Below, piece after piece: positions 8,674 to 17,687 of a stretch of DNA of 64,000 bases. The position numbers and the translations under genes were made by a program. How positions within the stretch are numbered: position 1 is the first letter of the stretch; the number at the start of each line of letters is the position of its first letter. The notes under the pieces were generated by a model, which was not told the origin of the DNA, made no database searches, and was given only the letters and a program-made list of their open reading frames with translations. This DNA comes from JALYNX01 sp963749415 (GTDB lineage: Bacteria > Actinomycetota > Acidimicrobiia > Spongiisociales > ZC4RG35). The stretch spans positions 496,001 to 560,000 of the forward strand of contig CAVVMG010000001.1 of NCBI GenBank assembly GCA_963749415.1, given 5' to 3'.

Positions 8674-9740
8674 TCGAACACACGCATCCCGTGCTTGGTG
8701 AAGAGGAGTTTGCGGCAGCCGACCGGGTGTTGAGAAGCGGACGCCTGGCGCAGGGCGCCGAGGTCGCCGCCTTCGAAGACGAGTTCCGGAACACGATTGG
8801 ATCCGAGCACGCGGTTGCGGTGGCCAATGGCACCGTGGCGATCGAGATCGGGCTTCAAGCCCTCGGCATCGGCCCCGGTGACGAAGTCGTCGTTCCCTCC
8901 TTCACGTTCATCGCTACGGCAAATGCGGTGAGGAGGGTGGGCGCTGTTCCCGTTTTTGCCGACATCGACCCCAAGACATATTGCATCAGCGCCGCCAGTG
9001 TCGAGCCCCGCCTCGGATCCCGCACCAAGGCTGTCGTTGCAGTCCACCTCTTTGGACACCCGGCCGACATGGACGCATTGACCGTGCTTTGCGACGAGGC
9101 GGGGGTGCATCTCCTCGAGGACGCTGCCCAGGGCATCGGAGCGCGCTGGCTCCAGAGGAGCGTTGGCTCGTTTGGCACTTTCGCCACCTTCTCCTTCTAC
9201 GCCACCAAGAACGTGACTACAGGTGAAGGCGGCATGATCACCACCTCCGACGATGGCGTTGCCGATGTCGCTCGCTCCTTGAGGGCGCATGAGAACAGGA
9301 CAGTTCGCGACAGACTCCAGGTCGCATCGAATGCGCGGATGACAGATGTGGAGGCAGCCGTCGGCCGGATCCAGCTCTCCCGCATCGATGAGATCCAACA
9401 GCGGCGCCACGATCTCGCCGCCCTTTATGAGCTGGGGTTGAGCAATCGCATTGCCACCCCATACGTGGCGCCGGAGGCCGTCCACGGGTACCACCAGTAC
9501 ACGATCCGAGCCCCGCAACGCAGCGCGGTCACACGCGCGCTCGAGGACCGAGGGGTGGGCTATGCGATTTATTACCCGGTCCCGATTCATCTCCGGGACA
9601 CCTATCGGGATGCGAGGGTCAGCCTGCCCGACACCGAAGCCGCTGCCAACGAGGTGCTGTCTTTGCCGATGCGTCCTGACCTCACCGACGCCGAGCAAGA
9701 AATTGTCATTGCAACGGTGAACGGGGTGCTGGAGCCATGA
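8670..9740 (+). CDS. wbpE: DegT/DnrJ/EryC1 aminotransferase, WbpE-like
   Basis: A PLP-dependent sugar aminotransferase of 356 residues. Lys180 in FYATKNVTTGEGG is the expected Schiff-base lysine. EDAAQ at 150-154 and the C-terminal YYPVPIHL segment are family features. In the WbpB/E pathway this enzyme puts an amino group on C3 of a 3-keto UDP-GlcNAc-uronate using glutamate. Its start overlaps the wbpD stop and its stop overlaps the next start, each by four bases (ATGA). Assignment to WbpE rather than another sugar aminotransferase rests on operon context. Confidence 0.85.
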   Translation: MIEHTHPVLGEEEFAAADRVLRSGRLAQGAEVAAFEDEFRNTIGSEHAVAVANGTVAIEIGLQALGIGPGDEVVVPSFTFIATANAVRRVGAVPVFADIDPKTYCISAASVEPRLGSRTKAVVAVHLFGHPADMDALTVLCDEAGVHLLEDAAQGIGARWLQRSVGSFGTFATFSFYATKNVTTGEGGMITTSDDGVADVARSLRAHENRTVRDRLQVASNARMTDVEAAVGRIQLSRIDEIQQRRHDLAALYELGLSNRIATPYVAPEAVHGYHQYTIRAPQRSAVTRALEDRGVGYAIYYPVPIHLRDTYRDARVSLPDTEAAANEVLSLPMRPDLTDAEQEIVIATVNGVLEP

Positions 9741-10711
9741 TCGACGAGCTAAAGGTCGGAATCGCCGGTCTGGGGGAGATGGGCCGGCATCATGCCCGCG
9801 TTCTGGCCCGCCTCGAAGGAATCCGCTTCGTCGGCGGGGCCGACCCAGCCGGCGACGTGCACCAGGCCCTGGCTGGATATCCGCTCTTCGCTTCGCTAGA
9901 CGACCTCATCGAAGCCGGGCCGGATGCCGTGGTCCTCGTGACCCCGGCCGCGGAGCACGAGAAGTGCGCAATCCGCTTGGCTGAGGCCGGGATCCACGCC
10001 CTCATCGAGAAACCGCTTGCCAACGATCTCGAAGGAGCGCTCGCAATACGCGACGCCTTCGCCGAACGCGGCCTTATCGGCGCGGTCGGCCATATCGAGC
10101 GTTTCAACCCGGCACTCCAGGACATGAAGCGACGTCTCGATGCGCGGTGTCTGGGCAGGATCTTCTCGATTTCGACAAAGCGCGCCGGCCCCTTCCCGCT
10201 TCGGGTCTACGAGACCGGTGTGGTCCGTGACCTGGCGACCCACGACATCGACATCGTTCATTGGCTCATCGGGCGCTTCGCCAGTCTCGATGCCCAGATC
10301 GGCCGCCAGATCGGGACCGAACGTGAGGACCTGGTAGAGGCGACCGGTCGATTGGAGGACAACATCATCGTCTCCATGTCCGTCAACTGGTTGACTCCCT
10401 CGAAACAGAGGACAGTCTCGGTGCTCGGTGAGAAAGGTGCCCTGGTGGCGGACCTCCTCACATCCGACCTCACCTATTACTCCAACGCCGCAGTCCCGAT
10501 CGAGTGGGACGAGATGGCGCGTCTCAAGGGCGTCTCGGAAGGCGACATGACTCGCTACGCCTTCCCCAAGCCGGAGCCGCTCCAGCTCGAACACGAAGGA
10601 TTCAGGGACGCTGTCCTCAACCGACCCGAGGCGCAGATTGTCTCTCTCGAGGAGGGCATCGAGGTTATGGAGGTCGCCGAGGCGATGCTGCGCGGTCGAT
10701 TGAGACGGTGA
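9737..10711 (+). CDS. wbpB: Gfo/Idh/MocA oxidoreductase, WbpB-like
   Basis: A 324-residue NAD-dependent sugar dehydrogenase. GIAGLGEMGRHHARVL is the N-terminal dinucleotide-binding motif and HALIEKPLA contains the family E-K-P. TGVVRDLATHDIDIVHWL is the conserved helix with the catalytic D..H residues. In the WbpA-B-E-D-I route it oxidises the C3 hydroxyl of UDP-GlcNAcA so that WbpE can aminate it. It lies between the aminotransferase and the epimerase with four-base overlaps on both sides (ATGA, GTGA). Confidence 0.87.
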   Translation: MIDELKVGIAGLGEMGRHHARVLARLEGIRFVGGADPAGDVHQALAGYPLFASLDDLIEAGPDAVVLVTPAAEHEKCAIRLAEAGIHALIEKPLANDLEGALAIRDAFAERGLIGAVGHIERFNPALQDMKRRLDARCLGRIFSISTKRAGPFPLRVYETGVVRDLATHDIDIVHWLIGRFASLDAQIGRQIGTEREDLVEATGRLEDNIIVSMSVNWLTPSKQRTVSVLGEKGALVADLLTSDLTYYSNAAVPIEWDEMARLKGVSEGDMTRYAFPKPEPLQLEHEGFRDAVLNRPEAQIVSLEEGIEVMEVAEAMLRGRLRR

Positions 10712-11829
10712 CGTTGCGTCTCGTCACCGTGGTCGGCGCCCGGCCGGAGTTCATCCAAGTCGGGACAATCGCCCGCGCCATCGAGGCCGACTATGCCCCG
10801 AGCGGTGCGATCGAGCACGTCCTGGTCCACACCGGGCAGCACTACGACCGGGAAATGTCGCAATCATTCTTCGACCAGCTCGGGCTGCCTCGGCCATCTC
10901 ATCAGCTCGGAGTTGGCTCTGGCTCGCAGGGGGAGCAGACAGGAGAGATGCTGAACCGACTCGATCCCCTCGTCCGAGAGCTGGCCCCGGATGTAGTGGT
11001 GGTGTTTGGGGACACCAACAGCACCCTCGCCGGAGCGCTGGCCGCATCGAAGCTCCACGTCACGCTGGCCCACATCGAGTCGGGCCTCCGGTCGTTCAAC
11101 CTGGCCATGCCCGAGGAGATCAACCGACGCGTGGTCGACCACGTCGCCGATGTCCTCTTCTGTCCTTCCCGGACCGCCGTTGCCAACCTTGCCGTGGAGG
11201 GCGTCACCAAAGGTGTCCACCTCACCGGCGACGTGATGTACGAGGCGATGCTTCACACTCTCTCGCTCGGCTCCGATGAGTCACATACCCTGACCCAATT
11301 CGGGCTGACTGCCGGTGAGTACATCGTCGCCACCACCCACCGCGCCGAGAACACCGATGATCCGGAGCGGCTGAGCCAGATCTTGCTCGGGATCTCCGAC
11401 GTGGCTCAGCAGGGCATCGAGGTCATCTTCCCCGTGCACCCGAGGACCCGCTCCAGGATGGAGCCCCGACTTCTCCACGCCGGTGTCCGCCTCGTCGAAC
11501 CCCTGGGCCACCGCGAGACGATCACCCTGGTGAAGAACGCTGCATTGGTAATGACCGACTCCGGTGGGCTCCAAAAGGAGACCTACTGGCTCAACACTCC
11601 GTGTTTGACGATGCGCGACGAGACCGAATGGGTCGAGACGGTCGACGAGGGTTGGAACGTGCTCACCGGGGCGGACCGGCGTCGGATCGTCCGGGGAGCC
11701 TCGAAGATGATGTCCGGCTTGCTGCCACCTCGTCAGCCTCTTTATGGCGAGGGCACCAGGGTGACATCTGCAATCCTCGATCAGCTGGTTGCCGGCCGGG
11801 GAGCCCAAGCCGACGCCGAAGCCTCATGA
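10708..11829 (+). CDS. wbpI: UDP-N-acetylglucosamine 2-epimerase family enzyme (WbpI/WecB-like)
   Basis: A non-hydrolysing 2-epimerase of 373 residues starting at GTG 10708, which overlaps the previous stop as GTGA. VTVVGARPEFIQ, HTGQHYD, VFGDTNSTLAG, HIESGLRSFN and TDSGGLQKE are all family signatures. In this operon the likely reaction is C2 epimerisation of UDP-GlcNAc3NAcA to the mannuronate form. WecB activity on UDP-GlcNAc is the alternative. The start further upstream offered by the open frame would run through the dehydrogenase gene and is rejected. Confidence 0.88.
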   Translation: MTLRLVTVVGARPEFIQVGTIARAIEADYAPSGAIEHVLVHTGQHYDREMSQSFFDQLGLPRPSHQLGVGSGSQGEQTGEMLNRLDPLVRELAPDVVVVFGDTNSTLAGALAASKLHVTLAHIESGLRSFNLAMPEEINRRVVDHVADVLFCPSRTAVANLAVEGVTKGVHLTGDVMYEAMLHTLSLGSDESHTLTQFGLTAGEYIVATTHRAENTDDPERLSQILLGISDVAQQGIEVIFPVHPRTRSRMEPRLLHAGVRLVEPLGHRETITLVKNAALVMTDSGGLQKETYWLNTPCLTMRDETEWVETVDEGWNVLTGADRRRIVRGASKMMSGLLPPRQPLYGEGTRVTSAILDQLVAGRGAQADAEAS

Positions 11830-13191
11830 GCGCTCAGCGTTGGGGGGTGGTCGGTGGGGGCATGCTGGGCATGACGCTGGCCCTGTGGCTCCGCGACCGT
11901 GGCCATGAGGTCACCATCATCGAGGCAGCCGACGAGCTCGGCGGGCTGGTCTCTGCATGGCAGATCGGCGACGTTACCTGGGACCGGCACTATCACGTCA
12001 TCCTCAACAGCGACCTCCACCTTCTGGCTCTCCTCGATCGCCTGGGGCTCACCGATGATCTGAGATGGGTGGAGACCCGCACCGGGGTCCTGTCTGGCGG
12101 GCAGCTCTATTCGGTCTCCAATGCCATCGAGTACCTCAGATTCCCTCCCTTGCGCATCACCGACAAGATGAGAATGGCCTGGACCATTCTCTATGGCTCC
12201 CGGGTCCGGGACTGGAGAAGTCTCGAACAGATCCCGGTGGAGGTATGGCTGCGAAAGCATTCGGGAAACCGGGTCTTCGAAAAGTTTTGGCTGCCCCTGC
12301 TTCGCTCCAAACTCGGAGACAACTATCAGCGGACCTCGGCGGCGTTCATCTGGACGACGATCCAGCGGCTGTATGCGGCGCGGCGCAGCGGGCTGAAGAA
12401 GGAGATGTTCGGCTATGTCACCGGGGGCTACGACCGAATCATCCACCGTTTCGCGGACGAGCTCCACGGGCGAGGAGTCGAGTGCAGGCTCGGTGCCAGG
12501 GTCTCCGACATCAGAGCAAGCGCGAGCAGGGATCGCGGTCGCAGTCGGCGACGAAACTCTGGACTTCGATCGGGTGGTCGTGACAGCTGCAGCGCCGCTG
12601 GCCGCCCGACTCATCGAGGGATTGGAGCCCGGCGAGAGGATGGCGTTGAACGAGGTGGAGTATCAGGGGGTCGTCTGCGCCTCGATGCTCTCAGATCGGG
12701 GACTGGGTGGCTTCTATGTGACCAACATCACCGACGAAGCGCCCTACACCGGTGTCATCGAGATGTCGGCATTGGTCGACCGCGCCGAGTTCGGAGGCCT
12801 CCATCTCACCTACCTACCGAGATACACCGCCCCCGGGGACGACATCCTCACACTCTCCGACGACGAGGTCGAGGACCGATTCGTCCAAGCCTTGGGCGAG
12901 ATGTTTCCAGGGTTCGAGCGAGCCAACGTCAAGGCATTCCGGGTGTCACGCGTCCCACATGTCTTCCCCATCCCGACGATCGGCTACTCGAGCCGCGTTC
13001 CCCCGATGAAGACGTCGGTGCCCGGTGTCTTCTTCGTCAGCTCGGCGCAGATCCTCAACGGCACCCTCAATGTGAACGAGACCCTGCAGCTGGCGGCAAG
13101 GGCGCTGCCGGTTCTGACCGGCGAGGTCACCTACGACCGGGCGCTGCTCGAGGCAGAAGTCCGGCCGATCCTCCTGGAGGCATCGCTCTGA
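11826..13191 (+). pseudogene. FAD-dependent amine-oxidase-like oxidoreductase, one frameshift
   Basis: The ATG at 11826 overlaps the previous stop (ATGA) and gives WGVVGGGMLGMTLALWLRDR, an FAD/NAD Rossmann motif followed by EAADELGGLVSAW. Homology runs to about base 12,510 (GARVSDIRA). It then resumes one frame over from about 12,540 (AGIAVAVGDETLDFDRVVV) and reaches a stop at 13189-13191. One extra base between 12,511 and 12,540 explains it; there is no homopolymer there. Restored, the protein would be about 454 residues. It resembles the second oxidoreductase at 16362 and so may act on lipid-linked sugars or polyprenols. Recent mutation and sequence error are both possible. Confidence 0.75.
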
Positions 13192-14152
13192 GTCGACCCA
13201 TCGCACCGATCTCCTTGGACCTCGACAACAAATGGTCGTACTTGATGACCCACGGCGATCCGTCGTGGACGAGCTACCCGAGCTATCTCCCACGCCTGGT
13301 CCCACGAGTGCTCGACTTCCTCGACGAGCGAGACCTGAAAGTCACCTTCTTCATCGTGGGGCGAGACGCTGCGGCCGATGCAAACCGAGACCTTCTAGCC
13401 GAGGTGGCGAGACAGGGTCACCGCATCGCCAACCACAGCTTCGACCACAAGCCATGGCTTCATCGATTCAGTGAGAGTGCGATCGCCGACGAGCTTGGGC
13501 GCTCCGAGACGGCGATCGAGGAGGCAACCGGGGTACATCCCATGGGATTTCGTGGCCCGGGTTTCTCGTTGACAGATGAAGTTCTCCACCAGCTCGCCGA
13601 TCGAGGTTATCTGTACGACGCGACTGCCTTCCCGAACATCCTGAATCCGCTGAGCCGGGCGTACTACTTCAAGACCACGGACCTGAGCAAGGAGGAGCGG
13701 GACGAACGAGCGGAGTTGTTCGGGACACTGGGAGCCGCCTTCCGCCCCAACAAGCCCTTCATCTGGAAGGTGGAGCCGGGGGCTCGAGCTGACCGAGGTC
13801 CCGGTCACCACTTTTCCCGGGCTCCGAACACCGATCCATCTGAGTTATCTCACCTACCTCGGAGCGAAAGCACTACCCGTGGCCTCGGCCTATTTCCGCA
13901 CTGCACTGACTCTGTGCAAATGGACTCGGAACTCGCCGTCGATGCTTCTTCATCCCCTCGACTTCTTGGGGTCCGACGACGACGAGCGATCTCGGGTTCT
14001 TCCCGGGAATGAACCTGGCTAGCGGCAGGAAGCTGGAATTGGCTCATCATTTCCTCGACCAGCTCCAAGACTCGTTCACCCTCGCCCCGATCGAGGACTA
14101 CGTCGCCGGGCTGAGGACAACCAGGAGCCGGGTGCCGGACTACTCGGTCTGA
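13188..14152 (+). pseudogene. polysaccharide deacetylase (NodB-like), two frameshifts
   Basis: The frame starting at the oxidoreductase stop gives ISLDLDNKWSYL, then IANHSFDHKPW (metal-binding HS..H) and GFRGPGFSLTDEVL, the NodB-domain motifs. The start is uncertain: CTG at 13188 would make a four-base overlap, and TTG at 13215 is the alternative. Homology shifts frame at a run of five G at 13,778-13,782 (four G would restore LELTEVPVTTFPGLRTP). It shifts again near 13,987, after which GMNLASGRKLELAHHFLDQL leads to the TGA at 14150-14152. Both shifts are one extra base. The intact product would be about 320 residues. It probably trims acetyl groups from a glycan or lipid-linked sugar. Confidence 0.75.
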
Positions 14153-15243
14153 CCTGCCTCGGCTGGATCGAGCGAGGCCCGCGGCCCTTCGGCGTGTTCC
14201 CGTATCGGCTCCCGGTGGGGACCGAGGCCGAGCTCCTCACGATAAACCGTGGTACCGAGGTGGAACATCTCGTCGAAGTAGCGCTTGTTCTGGGCGGAGA
14301 GGATCCCGAGGCTCACCAGTTGGATCCCCACGATCAAGCTGATTCCGCCCACCACGAACCCATGAGGCGAGAGTTGGAACGCCGCCAGGACCGCGTCGGA
14401 GAACTCATCGATGGCGGGGCTCGCCCAGAAGCGGAGGGTGTGATAGGTGATCCATCCCAGCGAGATCAGGGAGAGGACCATGACCACCATCCCCGGAATG
14501 ACGAAGTACATGAAGGGTCGGAAGAGGAAGCTGGAGAATGCCTGGGAGGCCACCGCTCTCCGCACTTTGATGCTCGAGCGCCTCTGGTCCCCTACTGCCC
14601 GTTGGCGACTCCAGTCGAGATGGGCCGGGACCTCCACGATCCGGGCCCTCAGCAACTGCGCCTTGTAGATGATCTCGGTGTTGATCTCGAAGTCCCAAGC
14701 CTTCAAATCGAGGCTCTGGAGGAACCGGCGGTCATAGGCGCGCACCATCCCGGTCACCGTTGTCAGGCTTCCTTTGGCGGTGATCGCCAGCAAGCGGTTG
14801 GCGGCCCTGCTCATCAGCTCGCGGCTTCGCGGCACCGAGCTGACTCGCCCTCCCTTGATGTACGGCGATGCGATGACGATCTTGGCCCGGGTCTCCACGA
14901 TGGCGTCGGCGAGGAGCTCGATGTGCTCCGGGCCATAGCTGAGATCGGAGTCGAGGGTTATCACGTAGTCACCCTTTGCCCGGTTGAAGGCGAAGCGCAG
15001 GGCTTGACCCAGTTGGAAATTGGTGACGTGCCGAAGCAGGCGAACACGTGGCTCCCCTGAAGAGAAGGCTTCCACGATGGAGGCTGTGGCGTCTCGCGAG
15101 CCGTCGTCGACGACCAGCACTTCCCACTCGTAGCGCGTCTCGATCGTCTCGAGGTGCTCGCACACCAACTTCAGGGTTTCGGCGATCAGCGCCTCCTCGT
15201 TGTACGCAGGCAGGACCACCGAGATCATCGGTCGGTCAGTCAT
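14140..15243 (-). CDS. GT2 family glycosyltransferase, dolichyl/polyprenyl-phosphate type
   Basis: A 367-residue inverting transferase. The catalytic GT-A domain has VVLPAYNEEALIAETL, VLVVDDGSRDAT and the ITLDSDLS metal-binding acidic motif. Two C-terminal hydrophobic stretches (FVIPGMVVMVLSLISLGWI and a segment around SPHGFVVGGISLIV) anchor it, as in polyprenyl-phosphate hexose synthases. It probably makes a polyprenyl-phosphate sugar for a GT-C enzyme such as the one at 3875 (inference). Its 3' end overlaps the convergent deacetylase by 13 bases and its start overlaps the methyltransferase stop by four (ATGA). Confidence 0.85.
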   Translation of the reverse strand: MTDRPMISVVLPAYNEEALIAETLKLVCEHLETIETRYEWEVLVVDDGSRDATASIVEAFSSGEPRVRLLRHVTNFQLGQALRFAFNRAKGDYVITLDSDLSYGPEHIELLADAIVETRAKIVIASPYIKGGRVSSVPRSRELMSRAANRLLAITAKGSLTTVTGMVRAYDRRFLQSLDLKAWDFEINTEIIYKAQLLRARIVEVPAHLDWSRQRAVGDQRRSSIKVRRAVASQAFSSFLFRPFMYFVIPGMVVMVLSLISLGWITYHTLRFWASPAIDEFSDAVLAAFQLSPHGFVVGGISLIVGIQLVSLGILSAQNKRYFDEMFHLGTTVYREELGLGPHREPIREHAEGPRASLDPAEAGQTE

Positions 15244-16250
15244 CGCGTCGAGTCCTCGTCAGCCGGCACTCGGATCGGCTCCCCGTCCCCAGGCTTGCGA
15301 AGAACAGCACGAAGCAGCGCGCCCCGTCCCATGGCTCTGGCCATCAGATCGACCACCGTGAACCCGGCGAGGGCCAATGGAGATCGCAATGTGAACAGGC
15401 GGCGAGCCCAACCAGGCGCGCCCCGGTCCTCCAAGTAGTTGTGCACTGTGTAGGTCCAATTCACGGGGCTCACCATGGTCGTGATCCGTTCCACTTCGAA
15501 GCCGGCTGCGACCGCCAGTGTGGTCAGTGAGCGGGCGCTGTACAGGTTGAAATGGCGGGGAAAGTGATACCCGCCCCAATGGCTACTTCTTCCCAACCGG
15601 GCGTCTGGAGCCCGAATGTTGTCGGTCACGATCCCGACTTCGCCCCCCGGGCGAAGGATTTTGTGGACTTCACGCAGAATCCCGATCGGGTCGTCGACGT
15701 GCTCGATGACCATGATCATCAACGCGAAGTCGTACTGTCCCGGATCGAGGTCCAGTTCCTCGAGGAACCCGGTGTGGACCTTCAGCCCGCGACCGCTCAG
15801 GGCCTCGCTCGACCTGGGGTCGGGCTCTACTGCTTCGAGTCTCCAGGTCGGGTCACCGAATTCGCGGAGAATCCCCAGATGGAACCCGTCGCCCGAACCG
15901 ATATCGATGATGGCGCCATGCGAAGGAACCCGGTCGCACCACTCGAGGAGCCGTCGCCTCTCGATCTGACGTCGGAGGACGTACGACAATCCGAACTCCT
16001 CCTCGGTGAACGCAAAGGCGTGATAGTCGCTCGAGTAAATGGTGCCGAGCTCGGACCGCGCCGGGCGCGGGTTCAAGAAGAGGGCGTCACAGTTCGCACA
16101 GCGGTACATGGTGAACGTTTCACTGCTGGTGTGGTACTCGAAGTCCACCCCGCTCGCTATCTTCCGGGCATGGTCACGGGTACCACAAACGGAGCACGTC
16201 GACTCGACGAGCTCCAGAGAATTAGACATTCCCATTGCCCCCATTTTCAC
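15240..16250 (-). CDS. class I SAM methyltransferase with N-terminal zinc ribbon
   Basis: A 336-residue protein with CSVC at residues 19-22 and CANC at 51-54, a four-cysteine metal site. It is followed by an SAM-binding core (IIDIGSGDGFHLGIL, about 113-127) and the RPGGEVGIVTDN segment of motif III. This layout is common in methyltransferases of glycan loci, which modify sugars or lipid carriers. Starts at 16250, 16244, 16235 or 16229 are all in frame and cannot be separated. It forms a two-gene unit with the GT2 and is divergent from the oxidoreductase at 16362. Confidence 0.82.
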   Translation of the reverse strand: MKMGAMGMSNSLELVESTCSVCGTRDHARKIASGVDFEYHTSSETFTMYRCANCDALFLNPRPARSELGTIYSSDYHAFAFTEEEFGLSYVLRRQIERRRLLEWCDRVPSHGAIIDIGSGDGFHLGILREFGDPTWRLEAVEPDPRSSEALSGRGLKVHTGFLEELDLDPGQYDFALMIMVIEHVDDPIGILREVHKILRPGGEVGIVTDNIRAPDARLGRSSHWGGYHFPRHFNLYSARSLTTLAVAAGFEVERITTMVSPVNWTYTVHNYLEDRGAPGWARRLFTLRSPLALAGFTVVDLMARAMGRGALLRAVLRKPGDGEPIRVPADEDSTR

Positions 16251-16290
16251 CCGGCGCTACAAGCTAGTCCCCTCGTGCCAACTGCATAGG

Positions 16291-16326
16291 GTGACATCTT
16301 GTCACTCTGAGGAGTCGGGCTACAGT
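16291..16326 (+). promoter_or_regulatory. sigma70-like promoter with overlapping inverted repeat
   Basis: TTGTCA at 16299-16304 and TACAGT at 16321-16326 are 16 bases apart, upstream of the oxidoreductase gene at 16362. The inverted repeat GTGACA-TCT-TGTCAC at 16291-16305 overlaps the -35 box, so a repressor could block it. This is read from sequence only. Confidence 0.45.
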
Positions 16327-16361
16327 TTCCCCGGGAGGAACTGAGAAGTGGGGCGGACCAT

Positions 16362-17687
16362 ATGAGCGAGAAACCACCTGTAGCGATCGTGGGTGGAGGC
16401 CTTGCCGGGTTGGTCGCCAGCCGGGAACTCCAAGCCAGGGGCATCCCGGTCCAACTCTTCGAAGCATCAGAGCAGTTGGGTGGTCTGGCCCGCACAGTGC
16501 GGGACGAGACCGGCTTCTCTTTCGACTTCGGGGCCCATTTCATCACCAACCGCCTGGCACGGGAGCTGGGGGGAGAGGACCTTTGCGAACTGGTACCCCG
16601 CTACGGCGAGTCCGTGGTCACCCCAAACGGAACGTATTCCTATCCCTTCGGTTTCGCCCGCTCCCCTGCATTCGTTTCGTCGATGGTGCGTTCGAGGTTG
16701 CGTCCGAGCTCACCACCGTCCAACGCAGCGGAGGGGGTGTCCGCTCTATACGGGAGCAGGATGGCACAGGACATAGCCATCCCGCTTCTGGAAGGTTGGT
16801 CGGGAATGCCGGCAGATTCATTGGCACCGGCGGTTATCGAAAAGATGGACGAGGGTCTGCTCAAGACGTTCTGGCTCAAGGCCGTCGGACGGGTCAAGAG
16901 GCGGGCAGTGACCATCGGGTACACCAGGGAGAAGCCATCCAGCGCGGCGGTTTGGCACGTATATCCCACAGAAGGGGTCGGCTCTCTCATCCAACGCCTG
17001 GCCACCCAGGTCGGTGAGGACGTCATCAAACTCTCGAGCCCCGTGGAGAAGATCCACGTCCAAAACGAGCGAGTCAGAGCCATCTCGGTCAATGGTGAGG
17101 AGGTGGAAGTCGCCGCGGCTATGAGCACAGCCCCCGTCCACATCCTCAGTCGGCTGGTCGAAGGCACGACGACGCTCGACTACCTGGCCCGCTTTCGCTA
17201 CCGGCCGATGGTCTTCGTCAATCTGCTCCTGGAAGGTCGGGGCTATATCCCGAATGTGGTGGCTTGGTACACCGACCCGGATCTGCCTTTCTTCCGGCTC
17301 ACCGAGACACCTCTTTCCATGCCCTGGCTTGCGCCGGACAACAAGACAACTCTGATGGCCGACTTCACGGCCGACGTTGGTGATGAGACGTGGACCATGG
17401 ATGACGACACGCTGGCCAAGACCACTCTCGAGGCGATCGAGCGATTCGTTCCCGGGATCAGAGATCGATACATCGGATGCCGGGTTCTTCGCACTCCGCT
17501 CGCCTACCCGCTGTTTCTCAACGAGTACGAGGAAGACCGGCAACGGTTCGCCCAGGGCACAGGAGTCTCCGGGCTCTACGGAATCGGCCGCAACGGCGAG
17601 TTCGCCCACATCCTGATGGAAGATGTCTACTGGCGCACCAAGAAGAAGGTGGAGCAGCTGGCAGCAGAACTGCCGGCCCTTGTCTAG
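16362..17687 (+). CDS. FAD-dependent amine-oxidase-like oxidoreductase
   Basis: An intact 441-residue flavoprotein. VAIVGGGLAGLVASRELQ at the N-terminus is the dinucleotide motif, followed by LFEASEQLGGLARTV, and GLYGIGRNGEFAHI near the C-terminus is the second FAD-contact block. The closest families by eye are protoporphyrinogen-oxidase-like and UDP-galactopyranose-mutase-like proteins. In glycan loci these often act on polyprenol or sugar substrates. It has its own promoter-like element upstream and overlaps the convergent htpX by four bases. The paralogue at 11826 is broken, so this copy may be the functional one. Confidence 0.8.
   Translation: MSEKPPVAIVGGGLAGLVASRELQARGIPVQLFEASEQLGGLARTVRDETGFSFDFGAHFITNRLARELGGEDLCELVPRYGESVVTPNGTYSYPFGFARSPAFVSSMVRSRLRPSSPPSNAAEGVSALYGSRMAQDIAIPLLEGWSGMPADSLAPAVIEKMDEGLLKTFWLKAVGRVKRRAVTIGYTREKPSSAAVWHVYPTEGVGSLIQRLATQVGEDVIKLSSPVEKIHVQNERVRAISVNGEEVEVAAAMSTAPVHILSRLVEGTTTLDYLARFRYRPMVFVNLLLEGRGYIPNVVAWYTDPDLPFFRLTETPLSMPWLAPDNKTTLMADFTADVGDETWTMDDDTLAKTTLEAIERFVPGIRDRYIGCRVLRTPLAYPLFLNEYEEDRQRFAQGTGVSGLYGIGRNGEFAHILMEDVYWRTKKKVEQLAAELPALV

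Noticed and set aside
8277..9698. A 473-residue minus-strand open frame
   Set aside because: It is antisense to the wbpD- and wbpE-like genes, which carry clear motifs on the other strand.
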